From Sorangium cellulosum (GTDB lineage Bacteria; Myxococcota_A; Polyangia; Polyangiales; Polyangiaceae): 64,000 nt of DNA. The notes beneath the pieces are model-generated. The model searched no databases. It saw only the letters and a program-made list of their open reading frames with translations, and was not told where the DNA came from. Both the position numbers and the translations under genes were made by a program. The stretch is from NCBI RefSeq assembly GCF_002950945.1, contig NZ_CP012673.1, forward strand, positions 11,422,501-11,486,500. The letters are read 5' to 3'. This document shows, piece after piece, positions 10,984 through 19,174 of the stretch (within the stretch, counting starts at the first letter, position 1; every line of letters begins with the position of its first letter).

Positions 10984-11967
10984 ATGTCGTTCAGCGCAGG
11001 CTGGGGACCGGCGTCCGCCGGGGCGTTCATCCGCATCATCGACGACCGGGGGCGCAAACACGAATGGCGCGGCCCACCGCAACGGATCGTCTCGCTCGTC
11101 CCGAGCGACACCTACTCGCTCGTCCAGCTCGGCGCGAAGGACCGCCTCGTCGGGCGCACCCGCTACTGCGTCGCGCCCGCGGGAGAGGTCGAGGGCGTCG
11201 AGGTGGTCGGAGGCACGAAGGACGCCGACGTCGAGCGCATCGCCGCGCTCGACCCGGACGCCGTCATCGCGAACCAGGAAGAGAACAGCAAGCGCGACAT
11301 CGACCGGCTCGACGCCGCCGGCCTGCGCGTGCTCGTCTCGTTCCCGAAGCGCGTCGCCGACGGCGTCGCGCACCTCGCCCGGCTGGCCCGCATGCTCGGG
11401 TGCTCCGCGACGAGCCCCGCAGGCGCGGAACGCAGCGCCCCGGACCCGTCCCAGCCCCAGTCCGCCGGCCGCGCGCTGGTCGCGGCCGCCTACCGCGCCC
11501 ACGCCTCGGCCGAGGCGCGGCGCCGCGAGCAGCCGCCCGTCCGCGCCTTCATCCCGATCTGGATGGACCCGCTGATGACCGTCCACGGCGACACGTTCAT
11601 CTCCGACATGCTCGACCTCGTCGGCGCGCAGAACGTCTTCGAGGACCGACCCCGGCGCTACCCGCTCGCGGCCGACCTGGGCAAGGCGCCGCCGCTGCCG
11701 CCCGAGCGCGTCCAGGGCCGCGACACCCGCTACCCCCGCGTGACCCTCGACGAGGTGGTCGCGCGCGCCCCGGACATCGTGCTCCTGCCCGACGAGCCGC
11801 ACGCGTTCACCGACGCCGAGGCGGGAATATTTCGATCCCTCGACATCCCCGCCGCCCGCCGCGGCCACGTCGTCCTCTGCGACGGCAAGGATCTCATGTG
11901 GTACGGGGCGCGGGCGATGGAGGGGCTCAATCGGCTGCGCGCGATCATCGACGCCGTCCGGACATGA
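10984..11967 (+). CDS. BtuF-like helical-backbone metal receptor, no signal peptide
   Basis: The 327-residue protein follows the vitamin B12/iron-siderophore binding fold. RIVSLVPSDTYSLVQLGAKDRLVGRTRYC is the start of the N-lobe. GGTKDADVERIAALDPDAVIANQEEN is the conserved loop and strand. Then come a long backbone helix and the C-lobe (FIPIWMDPLMTVHGDTFISDMLDLVGAQNVF, PDIVLLPDEPHAF). Unlike true periplasmic receptors it lacks a signal peptide; the N-terminus MSFSAGWGPASAGAFIRIID is not hydrophobic. No ABC permease or ATPase gene is nearby. It may be a cytosolic metal or corrinoid sensor or chaperone. Family call firm, role open. Confidence 0.75.
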   Translation: MSFSAGWGPASAGAFIRIIDDRGRKHEWRGPPQRIVSLVPSDTYSLVQLGAKDRLVGRTRYCVAPAGEVEGVEVVGGTKDADVERIAALDPDAVIANQEENSKRDIDRLDAAGLRVLVSFPKRVADGVAHLARLARMLGCSATSPAGAERSAPDPSQPQSAGRALVAAAYRAHASAEARRREQPPVRAFIPIWMDPLMTVHGDTFISDMLDLVGAQNVFEDRPRRYPLAADLGKAPPLPPERVQGRDTRYPRVTLDEVVARAPDIVLLPDEPHAFTDAEAGIFRSLDIPAARRGHVVLCDGKDLMWYGARAMEGLNRLRAIIDAVRT

Positions 11968-12108
11968 CACGCGCCGCACGCCGCGCGCGCTGTGGACGGC
12001 GCACGCGCGCCGCTGCCAACGGGACACGGACAAAGCGCGGCGCTCTCGCGCCTTGCCGACCGAGCAAGCCCCCTCCTCGCCACGCTCCAGTTGGGGTAGG
12101 ACCAGACG

Positions 12109-12375
12109 ATGACGTGGACACGGGAGACGTTGCGGGCAGAGATCATCAAGCTCCTGGAGGGACACACGACCGGCGAGGTGAAGGTCACGGAGTCGAGCCA
12201 TCTCGTCGCCGATCTGAGCATCGACTCGCTGGGGGTGATGGAGATCGTCGCGGACATGGAGGATAAGTTCGACCTCACGATCCCCGACGAGGTGTTGCGC
12301 GAGGTCGACACGGTCGCGGACGTCGTCAAGACCATCGAGCTCAGGCTCAAGAACGAAGGAAGGCTCTCGGGATGA
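12109..12375 (+). CDS. Acyl carrier protein
   Basis: This 88-residue acidic protein has the phosphopantetheine attachment motif SIDSLGVMEIV with the serine at about residue 41, and the usual four-helix pattern. Its stop overlaps the start of the next gene by four bases (ATGA at 12372-12375), so the two are translationally coupled. It is therefore the dedicated carrier for the fatty-acyl-AMP ligase downstream, rather than the housekeeping fatty-acid ACP. Confidence 0.9.
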   Translation: MTWTRETLRAEIIKLLEGHTTGEVKVTESSHLVADLSIDSLGVMEIVADMEDKFDLTIPDEVLREVDTVADVVKTIELRLKNEGRLSG

Positions 12376-14177
12376 CGGCTGTTTGGAGACCGCGCACGGT
12401 CGCGCAGGCGATCGAGGACGCGGCGGCGAGCACGAAGACAGGGTATCGCTTCATCGAGGAATCGAGCGAGACCGAGCCGTTCTTCACGCACGGGGGCATC
12501 GAGCGGGCGAGCGCGCGCATCGGCGGCGCGCTCCAGGCGCTCGGGCTCCAGAAGGGCGATCGGGTCGCGTTGATCCTGCCGGACAACGCCGACTTCATCT
12601 TCGCGTTCCTGGGCGCGATCCGCGCGGGCATCATCCCGGTGCCCATCTACCCGCCGACGGGGCTCGGCAAGCTGACCGGCTACCTCGAGAACACGCTGCA
12701 CATCGTCGCGAAGAGCGGCGCCAAGGTCCTGCTCACGAGCGCGGAGATCAAGCGCATGCTCGGCACGATCCAGGCGCAGGCGCCGGAGCTCCAGCAGATC
12801 GTGGCGGTCGAGGGCATCCGCGGCTCCCGCGAGGAGCTCAAGCCGGTGAAGGTCGAGCTCGACGACGTGTGCTTCCTCCAGTTCACGAGCGGCTCGACGT
12901 CGCGCCCGAAGGGCGTCGTGCTCACGCACGCGAACCTGGCCGCGAACGTGCGCGCGATCACCGAGCTCGGCCTCGCGGTGCGCGAGTCGGTCGACTCCGG
13001 CGTCTCGTGGCTGCCGCTCTACCACGACATGGGGCTCATCGGCTTCGTGATCGCGCCGCTCTACCACGTCAACACGGTCACCTTCCTGCCGCCGCTGCTC
13101 TTCCTGAAGCGGCCGGTGCGCTGGCTGGAGACGATCTCGCGCCACCGGGGCAACGTGTCGTTCGGGCCGAACTTCGCCTATGCGCTCTGCGTGAAGCGGA
13201 TCCGAGAGCAGGAGATGGCGGGGCTGGATCTCTCGACGTGGCGGGTCGCGGGCTGCGGGGCCGAGCCGATCCGGGCCGACAACCTGCGCGCGTTCGCCGA
13301 GAAGTTCGCGCCGGTGGGCTTCGACGAGAAGGCGTTCGTCTGCTGCTACGGCATGGCCGAGAGCACGCTGGCGGTGTCGTTCAGCGCGCTCGGGACGGGG
13401 CTGCAGACGGACACGGTGAACGGCGAGACGCTCTGGCGCGAGGGCAAGGCGGCGCCGGTCCCGGCCGAGAGCGACGGCGCGTCGTCGATCGTGCAGTGCG
13501 GCTCGGCCTTCGAGGGGCACGAGATCGCGGTGTTCGCGTCGGACGACGCCGAGAGCGCGCGCCCGCTCGGCGACCGCGAGGTCGGGGAGATCCGGCTGCG
13601 CGGCCCGAGCGTGACGTCCGGCTACTTCAACGAGCCGGATCTCACGAACGAGGCGTTCGCGGGCGGCTGGCTGCGGACGGGCGACCTCGGGTACCTCGCG
13701 GACGGCAAGGTCTACATCTGCGGGCGCTCGAAGGAGGTCATCATCGTCAACGGGCGCAACTACTACCCGCAGGACCTGGAGTGGGAGGCGAGCCGCGTCT
13801 CCGGGGTCCGGAAGGGCAACGTGATCGCGTTCGGGACCATGAAGCCGCACAACGACCGCGAGCGCGTCGTCATCGTCTTCGAGACGCCGGCGGCGGAGGA
13901 GCCGGAGCGGCAGGCGCTCAAGGGCGAGGTGCGCCGCGCGGTGCAGCAGGCCATGGGGCTCACCGTCGACGACGTGGTGGCCGTCGGGGCCGGGGTGCTG
14001 CCGAAGACCTCGAGCGGGAAGCTCCAGCGGAGCAAGACGCGCGAGCTCTACGAGAACGGGGAGCTCCTGATCCGGAGCCCGTCGCGCGAAGGGGATCGGC
14101 TCGATACGGCGAAGGAGTTCGCGAAGAGCCAGATCAACTACTTCCGGCACGCGATCTTCCGCGGGCGCGGAGGCTGA
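12372..14177 (+). CDS. Fatty-acyl-AMP ligase (FAAL, FadD32-like)
   Basis: The 601-residue adenylating enzyme belongs to the ANL superfamily. The AMP-binding loop is FTSGSTSRPKG near residue 172. VSWLPLYHDMGLIGFV and GRSKEVIIVNGRNYYPQDLEW are typical of FAALs rather than acyl-CoA ligases. FAALs activate a fatty acid as acyl-adenylate and pass it to an acyl carrier protein, here the coupled ACP upstream. The C-terminal catalytic lysine region (LPKTSSGKLQRSK) is present. No polyketide synthase, NRPS or desaturase gene is adjacent, so the acyl-ACP product presumably feeds a pathway encoded elsewhere. Confidence 0.9.
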   Translation: MTAVWRPRTVAQAIEDAAASTKTGYRFIEESSETEPFFTHGGIERASARIGGALQALGLQKGDRVALILPDNADFIFAFLGAIRAGIIPVPIYPPTGLGKLTGYLENTLHIVAKSGAKVLLTSAEIKRMLGTIQAQAPELQQIVAVEGIRGSREELKPVKVELDDVCFLQFTSGSTSRPKGVVLTHANLAANVRAITELGLAVRESVDSGVSWLPLYHDMGLIGFVIAPLYHVNTVTFLPPLLFLKRPVRWLETISRHRGNVSFGPNFAYALCVKRIREQEMAGLDLSTWRVAGCGAEPIRADNLRAFAEKFAPVGFDEKAFVCCYGMAESTLAVSFSALGTGLQTDTVNGETLWREGKAAPVPAESDGASSIVQCGSAFEGHEIAVFASDDAESARPLGDREVGEIRLRGPSVTSGYFNEPDLTNEAFAGGWLRTGDLGYLADGKVYICGRSKEVIIVNGRNYYPQDLEWEASRVSGVRKGNVIAFGTMKPHNDRERVVIVFETPAAEEPERQALKGEVRRAVQQAMGLTVDDVVAVGAGVLPKTSSGKLQRSKTRELYENGELLIRSPSREGDRLDTAKEFAKSQINYFRHAIFRGRGG

Positions 14178-14218
14178 GCCGAGACGCAGGGGCTGGCGGG
14201 AGAGCGTGAGGGTGGGTC

Positions 14219-14300
14219 GGAACACTCCCCCACCCTTCCGCTGGCTCTACATCGGCCCTCCCCGCGCGCCCGGAACCCTCCCCCACCTCTTCCGCCAGCT
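14219..14300. repeat. Imperfect direct repeat of about 28 bp, two copies
   Basis: A motif reading GGAAC-C/A-CTCCCCCACC followed by TTCCGC and a GCT end occurs at 14219-14246 and again at 14272-14300, in the gap between the ligase and transporter genes. Nothing else is seen there. The function is unknown; it may be part of a dispersed repeat family. Confidence 0.5.
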
Positions 14301-14402
14301 TTCCATGGGCGAGCGGGCGCTCGTGTGAAGACGGACGACGCGGCACGAGGACGTAGCCGCTGATGCCGGGGGCCGTTATGGTCGCGGCTCGGAGGGCGAT
14401 CC

Positions 14403-15800
14403 ATGCCTGCCTGGCTCAATCAGCTGCTGCCGATCCTTCTGCTGCTCGCGGCCATCGCGGTCGTCATGCGGCGGCTGCCGAAGATCGACCTCGGTCACTC
14501 GGACGCGTTCCGGCGGCGGCGGTTCTTCAACTGGTTTCCGCTCGGGCTCACCTACGCGTTCCTCTACATGGGGAGGTACAACTTCTCCGCCAACGCGTCG
14601 GCGCTCGACGCGATGCAGCTCGTCAGCAAGCAGGAGTTCGGCAACATCGACGGGTGGGGGTCGGCGGTCTACGGCGTCGCCTTCCTGCTGAACGGTCCGC
14701 TGACCGACCGGTGGGGCGGGCGCACCACCATCCTGCTCGCGGCCGGCGGATCCGCGCTGATGAACGTCCTCATGGGCGTGGCCGTCCGGCTCGCGATGGA
14801 CGGGCGGCTCGGACACGGCGAGATCGTCAACGCGATGACGCTGCTCTTCGCCGGCAACATGTACTTCCAGAGCTTCGGCGCCGTATCCATCGTCAAGGTG
14901 AACGCGCCCTGGTTCCATGTCCGGGAGCGCGGCATGCTCGGCGGCGTCTTCGGCATCCTCATCTCGCTCGGGCTCTACTTCGCCTACGACTGGAGCCGCT
15001 TCATCGCCAAGGTCCTGCCCATGCCGTGGGTCTTCCACGTCCCCGCCCTGATCCTGGTCGGGTTCCTGGCGCTCGATTACTTCGTCATCCGCGATACGCC
15101 AGGCCAGGCGGGATCCCAGGACTTCGACACGGCCGACGCCTCCTCCGGCGACACCGGCGAGCGGATCGGACCCGTCGAGGTCGCGCGGCGCATGTTCTCG
15201 CAGAAGGTCATCTGGATCATCGTCGCCATCGAGTTCTGCAGCGGATTCCTGCGCAACGCGGTCATGAAGTGGTACCTCATCTTCGCGGACAAGACCGGCC
15301 TCAAGGGGTTCGTGTCGACCCACTGGGGCGTGCTCCTCTGCATCGCCGGCATCCTCGGCGGCGTCTTCGCGGGGTTCATCTCCGATCACGTCTTCGAGTC
15401 GCGCCGCGGGCCCGTGGCGTCGGTGCTTTACGCCGGACTCGTGGTCGGCGCGGCGATCGTCCTCTTCACCCTGGACCTCCCGATCGCGGGGTGGACCGTC
15501 GTGTTCATGTCCCTCTGCGTGATCGGCGTCCATGGCATGCTCTCCGGGACCGCGAGCATGGACTTCGGCGGAAAGAAGAACGCCGGCGTCGCGACGGGCA
15601 TCATCGACGGCTTCGTCTACCTGGGCACGGCGGCGCAATCGTTCCTCTACGCGAGCATCCTGCCCTCGGGAGACGCGGCGAAGTCCCCGGGGAACTGGAC
15701 CTCATGGCCGCTCGCCATGCTCCCGGTCGCCCTCGTCGGCTTCGCGCTGGCGACGCGCGTGTGGAACGCTCGGCCGCAGCGGCACGCGGCGACACACTGA
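14403..15800 (+). CDS. Major facilitator transporter, organophosphate:phosphate antiporter (GlpT/UhpT) type
   Basis: ATG at 14403 follows GGAGG at a good spacing. The 465-residue protein has about 12 hydrophobic segments. It also has motifs of the OPA branch of the MFS: YMGRYNFSANA in TM1 (the Arg that binds substrate phosphate in GlpT), VYGVAFLLNGPLTDRWGGR between TM2 and TM3, and GTASMDFGGKKNAGVATGIIDGFVYLG in TM10-11. Members exchange sugar phosphates or glycerol-3-phosphate for phosphate across the inner membrane. The substrate here cannot be read from sequence. No two-component or catabolic genes accompany it. Confidence 0.85.
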   Translation: MPAWLNQLLPILLLLAAIAVVMRRLPKIDLGHSDAFRRRRFFNWFPLGLTYAFLYMGRYNFSANASALDAMQLVSKQEFGNIDGWGSAVYGVAFLLNGPLTDRWGGRTTILLAAGGSALMNVLMGVAVRLAMDGRLGHGEIVNAMTLLFAGNMYFQSFGAVSIVKVNAPWFHVRERGMLGGVFGILISLGLYFAYDWSRFIAKVLPMPWVFHVPALILVGFLALDYFVIRDTPGQAGSQDFDTADASSGDTGERIGPVEVARRMFSQKVIWIIVAIEFCSGFLRNAVMKWYLIFADKTGLKGFVSTHWGVLLCIAGILGGVFAGFISDHVFESRRGPVASVLYAGLVVGAAIVLFTLDLPIAGWTVVFMSLCVIGVHGMLSGTASMDFGGKKNAGVATGIIDGFVYLGTAAQSFLYASILPSGDAAKSPGNWTSWPLAMLPVALVGFALATRVWNARPQRHAATH

Positions 15801-15863
15801 TCCACGAACGACCCTTGAAGAGGGGATGCGCGCCTGTCCGCGGCCCTGCCGGTCTCGCCGGAG

Positions 15864-17141
15864 TCACTCCGCGGCGATGGCGTACGTGGCCCGCGCGGCG
15901 GGCGGGCGCTTGTGGAACTCGCCGTCCTTCATGATCGCGAGGAGCCGGCCCTTGTCCTGCAGGATGCGCACGTCCTTCGACGGATCGCCGTCGACCAGCA
16001 GGAGGTCCGCCAGGAAGCCCTCCCTGACCTGGCCGAGCTCGTCGCCGCGCATCATGAGCTGAGCGCCCAGCGCGGTCGCCGCGACGAGCGCATCCATCGG
16101 CGTGTAACCGAGCAGCTCGACGAAATGCTCGAGGTCGCGCGCGTTCCGGCCGATCGGGTTCCAGGTGAAGCCGTAGTCCCCGCCCGGCAGGACGCGGACC
16201 CCGCGCCGGCGCAGCGCCTTCATGTTGTCGCAGCCGACCTTGAGCTCGTGCTCGAGCGCGCGCGCCACGTCGGCGGGCGGCGGCGCGCCGTGGTCCTTCG
16301 CCTCGAACAGCGACGTGTAGGTGATGCCGAGGGTCGGCGCGACGAAGACCCTGTCCTTCGCGGCCTCGAGCATCTCGAGCGCCTCCGCGTCCGAGAGCGT
16401 CGCGTGGAAGAGGACCTCGACCCCGTTGCGCAGGGACATCTTGACGCTCTCGGCGCTGCGCGCGTGGGCGGCGACGCGCCTCCCGCGCGAGCGCGCCACC
16501 TCGCAGACGGCGGCCACCTCGGCCTCGGTCATCACGGTGTGCTTCGCCCTGGCGCTCGGCACGTACTCGTCGCCCGAGGGGTTGATCTTGAGCGTGTCGA
16601 CCCCCTCGCGGACGAAGTGCCGCGCCGCCCGGCGGAACTCGTCGGCCCCGTCCGCGATCACGGCGAAGCTCTCGCGGTGGTGGTGGTGGAGCCGGACGTC
16701 GCCGAGCCCGCCGGTGACCGTCATCTCCGGCGAGGCCGCCAGCATGCGCGGCCCCGGGATGTCCCCCGCGTTGATGGCGTTGCGGATCACGACGTCGAGC
16801 CGCGGCTTCGCGGCCGCCGCGCTGAAGAGGCTCGTGAAGCCGTGATCGAGGAGCACGCGCACGTTCTTCATCGCGAGCAGCGTGTGCTCCTCCGGCGGGA
16901 TCAGGCCGAGCGCCTCGATGGTCGAGGTATCGGCGAAGCTCGGGTGCGCGTGGGCCTCGACCAGGCCCGGCATCAACGTCGCGCCACCCCCGTCGACCTC
17001 CTCGGCGGAAGGCGCGGAGAGCGCCCCGGCCGCCCGGGAGATCGCCTGGATCCGGTTGCCCTGCACCAGGACCTCGCCGCGGAACGGCGGCGCACCCGAG
17101 CCGTCCACGATCGCCACGTTCCTGAAGACCGTCTGTGCCAT
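15864..17141 (-). CDS. Amidohydrolase family protein
   Basis: The start is ATG at 17141, directly behind an AAGGAG site; the frame continues upstream without homology. The 425-residue protein has the metal-dependent hydrolase layout. A beta-sandwich N-terminus (GEVLVQGNRIQAIS) leads to PGLVEAHAHPSF, the HxH metal motif. EGVDTLKINPSGDEY contains the bridging Lys region, VAAHARSAESVKM the third His, and VLPGGDYGFTWNP the catalytic Asp. The C-terminal segment GFLADLLLVDGDP closes the sandwich. A run of four His at about residue 150 is unusual. Relatives include imidazolonepropionase- and prolidase-like amidohydrolases; the substrate is unknown. Confidence 0.85.
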   Translation of the reverse strand: MAQTVFRNVAIVDGSGAPPFRGEVLVQGNRIQAISRAAGALSAPSAEEVDGGGATLMPGLVEAHAHPSFADTSTIEALGLIPPEEHTLLAMKNVRVLLDHGFTSLFSAAAAKPRLDVVIRNAINAGDIPGPRMLAASPEMTVTGGLGDVRLHHHHRESFAVIADGADEFRRAARHFVREGVDTLKINPSGDEYVPSARAKHTVMTEAEVAAVCEVARSRGRRVAAHARSAESVKMSLRNGVEVLFHATLSDAEALEMLEAAKDRVFVAPTLGITYTSLFEAKDHGAPPPADVARALEHELKVGCDNMKALRRRGVRVLPGGDYGFTWNPIGRNARDLEHFVELLGYTPMDALVAATALGAQLMMRGDELGQVREGFLADLLLVDGDPSKDVRILQDKGRLLAIMKDGEFHKRPPAARATYAIAAE

Positions 17142-17402
17142 TCCGCTCCTTCCGTACTTCAGTGACGCTGGACGTCGCAGCACGCGCTCTCGCGGCCTGG
17201 CCAGCCGACGCGGCGGTCGTGCCCCCATTGAACGGGGAGCGTAGGAGGGCGGAATTTTACGTGGAAGTCAAGCCTTCCGGCAGGAGGCTGTCGCATGCAT
17301 ACAGTCATGCTGCAATGCAGCGTGGCTGGCGCCGCTCGCGACCTCTGGGCTGCCGGAGCGCGCGCCGGCCGCGTGGGACGGCGTCAGCGCGGCGCCCGGA
17401 GC

Positions 17403-18686
17403 TCACTCCTTCGATAGATACGCGACCATGAAGCACATCTCCTGATTCGTCCCCTCCCCCCAGGGCACGTCCCTTGGCGGGCGCTGGAACTGCCCCTCGC
17501 TCGCGGCCGTGTTGTCCCAGGTGCACTCGGCGACGAAGCGATCTCCCGTCCCCCAGCGCAGCGGCTCGTCGAACATGTAGAGCGCCTGGTGGTGGAACTC
17601 GAACTCGCCGCGCGCCGCGCACTCCTCCTCGCCGCCGTCGCGCTCGACCCACGCCCGGTAGGAGCGGCCGAGCAGGTGCATGTGCGGCAACAGGCCGTAG
17701 ACGAGCAGCGGCGGGCCGTCGTTCGGCGTGCTGCTCCGCTCGGCGTGGCCCTCGGCGCCGGCGGGGATCGTGAAGGGCACCGGGCCGAACACATCCATGT
17801 AGACCTCGGCGCGGGGCGGCTCGCGCGAGAGCTGCAGTCGATACCCCGATCGATCGCGGCTGCTCGTGCCCCTGCGCCCGAAATAATGCATCTGCAGGAC
17901 GAGCTGCTCGCCCGGCTCGACGCGGACCCCGGCGCCCTCCGGGAGCCGCGTCACCCCGACGCCGGGCGCCCAGCTGTGGAGGAGCTGCCAGTCGAGCTCG
18001 ATGACCGGATCGCGGCACGGAAAAGCGCGCGTCCCCGGCGGAACGCCGTATCCGATGCCCGCGTCGCCCGCGAGATCCCGGTACACGGCCATGTGGTGCA
18101 CCACCGCGGGATCGCCGACCGCCGCCTCGAACGCCGTGATCCAGGCCGGCTCCGTGAAGGGGTTGTCGATGATCGCGCAGAAATACTCGTTGCCGTCGTC
18201 GTCGAGCGTCACGTCGTGCGCCTCGGGCATCTCGAGCGTGGCGTCCGGAACCTCGATGGTGTCCGTCGCGCGCTCGGGCGGGGGCGCATCGGCCGGATCG
18301 CCGAGCGGCGCGCCGTCGCGCGCCCATGCCTCGAAGCGAGATCGCTCGTCGACGGTGAGGCTCATCCGCTCCGCGCCCTCGTAGCTGCGGCAGGTCGGGT
18401 CGAGCACCGGCGGCGGCATGTCCCCGTCGCTCACCCGAAGGGCCATGAGACCGGCCAGCCGCTGCGCCGTCGCCGCGTCCGTCAGCGCCACCCCGCCGAC
18501 GCCCGCGCCGTCGTGGCAGGAAGCGCACGAGCGCTCCACGAGGGGCTGGATGTCCCGGTACCACGTCACCTTCGATCCCGACGGCGAAGGCGCTTCCCCG
18601 TCGTCCCCACACCCCATCACCCCCACCACCCCGAGCGCGAGCACCGCCGCGCTCCGCGCCCCGCGCACGGATTTGCACCACGTCAT
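17403..18686 (-). CDS. Lipoprotein: c-type cytochrome domain fused to copper type II monooxygenase-like domains
   Basis: ATG at 18686 sits behind GGAGGTG. The N-terminus is a lipoprotein signal (GVVGVMGC, Cys at about 26). A haem-binding CASCH lies near residue 54. The rest resembles the two copper domains of peptidylglycine monooxygenase and DBH. VVHHMAVY and QMHYF give the CuH-like ligands, HMHLLG gives two more His, and EMCFMVAYL supplies the Met of the CuM site. All expected copper ligands appear present. Such fusions occur in myxobacteria and related environmental bacteria, with haem domains likely acting as electron donors instead of ascorbate. Substrate unknown. It stands between an amidohydrolase and a sensor kinase. 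Confidence 0.8.
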   Translation of the reverse strand: MTWCKSVRGARSAAVLALGVVGVMGCGDDGEAPSPSGSKVTWYRDIQPLVERSCASCHDGAGVGGVALTDAATAQRLAGLMALRVSDGDMPPPVLDPTCRSYEGAERMSLTVDERSRFEAWARDGAPLGDPADAPPPERATDTIEVPDATLEMPEAHDVTLDDDGNEYFCAIIDNPFTEPAWITAFEAAVGDPAVVHHMAVYRDLAGDAGIGYGVPPGTRAFPCRDPVIELDWQLLHSWAPGVGVTRLPEGAGVRVEPGEQLVLQMHYFGRRGTSSRDRSGYRLQLSREPPRAEVYMDVFGPVPFTIPAGAEGHAERSSTPNDGPPLLVYGLLPHMHLLGRSYRAWVERDGGEEECAARGEFEFHHQALYMFDEPLRWGTGDRFVAECTWDNTAASEGQFQRPPRDVPWGEGTNQEMCFMVAYLSKE

Positions 18687-18754
18687 CCCACACCTCCTCG
18701 CTTCACGGCCGACACAGGAGCCGCGTCTCTTCCGCCGGCACCCCTCAATCGACC

Positions 18755-18903
18755 GTTTCAAACAAACGTTTAAGACGTGCGCGATGACGCGTCAAGGACG
18801 GGGCCGACGACCGCGCGGGGCGCGCAGCTTTCCGACGGAGCGGAGGGTCGCAGGAGGACGAACCTGCCAGCAGCCCGCCGGGTGCGGCGGCCAGCTCACC
18901 TGA
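18755..18903 (+). pseudogene. Operator-like inverted repeat and possible 5' stub of a TetR-type gene
   Basis: TTCAAACAAACGTTTAA (18757-18773) is an imperfect inverted repeat of the kind bound by TetR-family proteins. An ATG at 18784 then starts MTRQGRGRRPRGARS, which is like the basic N-terminal tail of TetR regulators, but the frame stops at about 18903 with no helix-turn-helix. It reads as the preserved promoter and first codons of a regulator whose body was deleted. Confidence is low because the peptide is too short to assign. Confidence 0.3.
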
Positions 18904-19174
18904 CCGGACAGCAGCCCATCGCCTCGGAACCGTTCCCGTACGTACGCGGACGTGTACCCGCACGCGCGCACCGGGTGGGTGCGCCGGCCGTGAACCTGGG
19001 CAACGCGGAATTGGTCACCAGGCTGGCGCCTTCTCGCCAGGGTGTTTCAGGTTGCCTGTCCTGCCGAAGTCTCCATGCGGCGATTCCTGCGCCGCCCTTG
19101 CGGAACACATCAACGTTAGACAAAGCATCCGAGAATGCTCCGCCGGTCAACCCGGGCGGAATCGGTCCCATCGA
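18904..19174. other. Upstream region of the hybrid kinase
   Basis: No gene or clear regulatory site was recognised here. The kinase frame is open from 19052, but the residues before 19175 have no homology and look non-coding. Confidence 0.4.

Noticed and set aside
19110..19120. GTTAGAC near 19113 as an attC box
   Set aside because: No matching inverse box or pairing arms were found within 150 bp; a chance match before the kinase gene.
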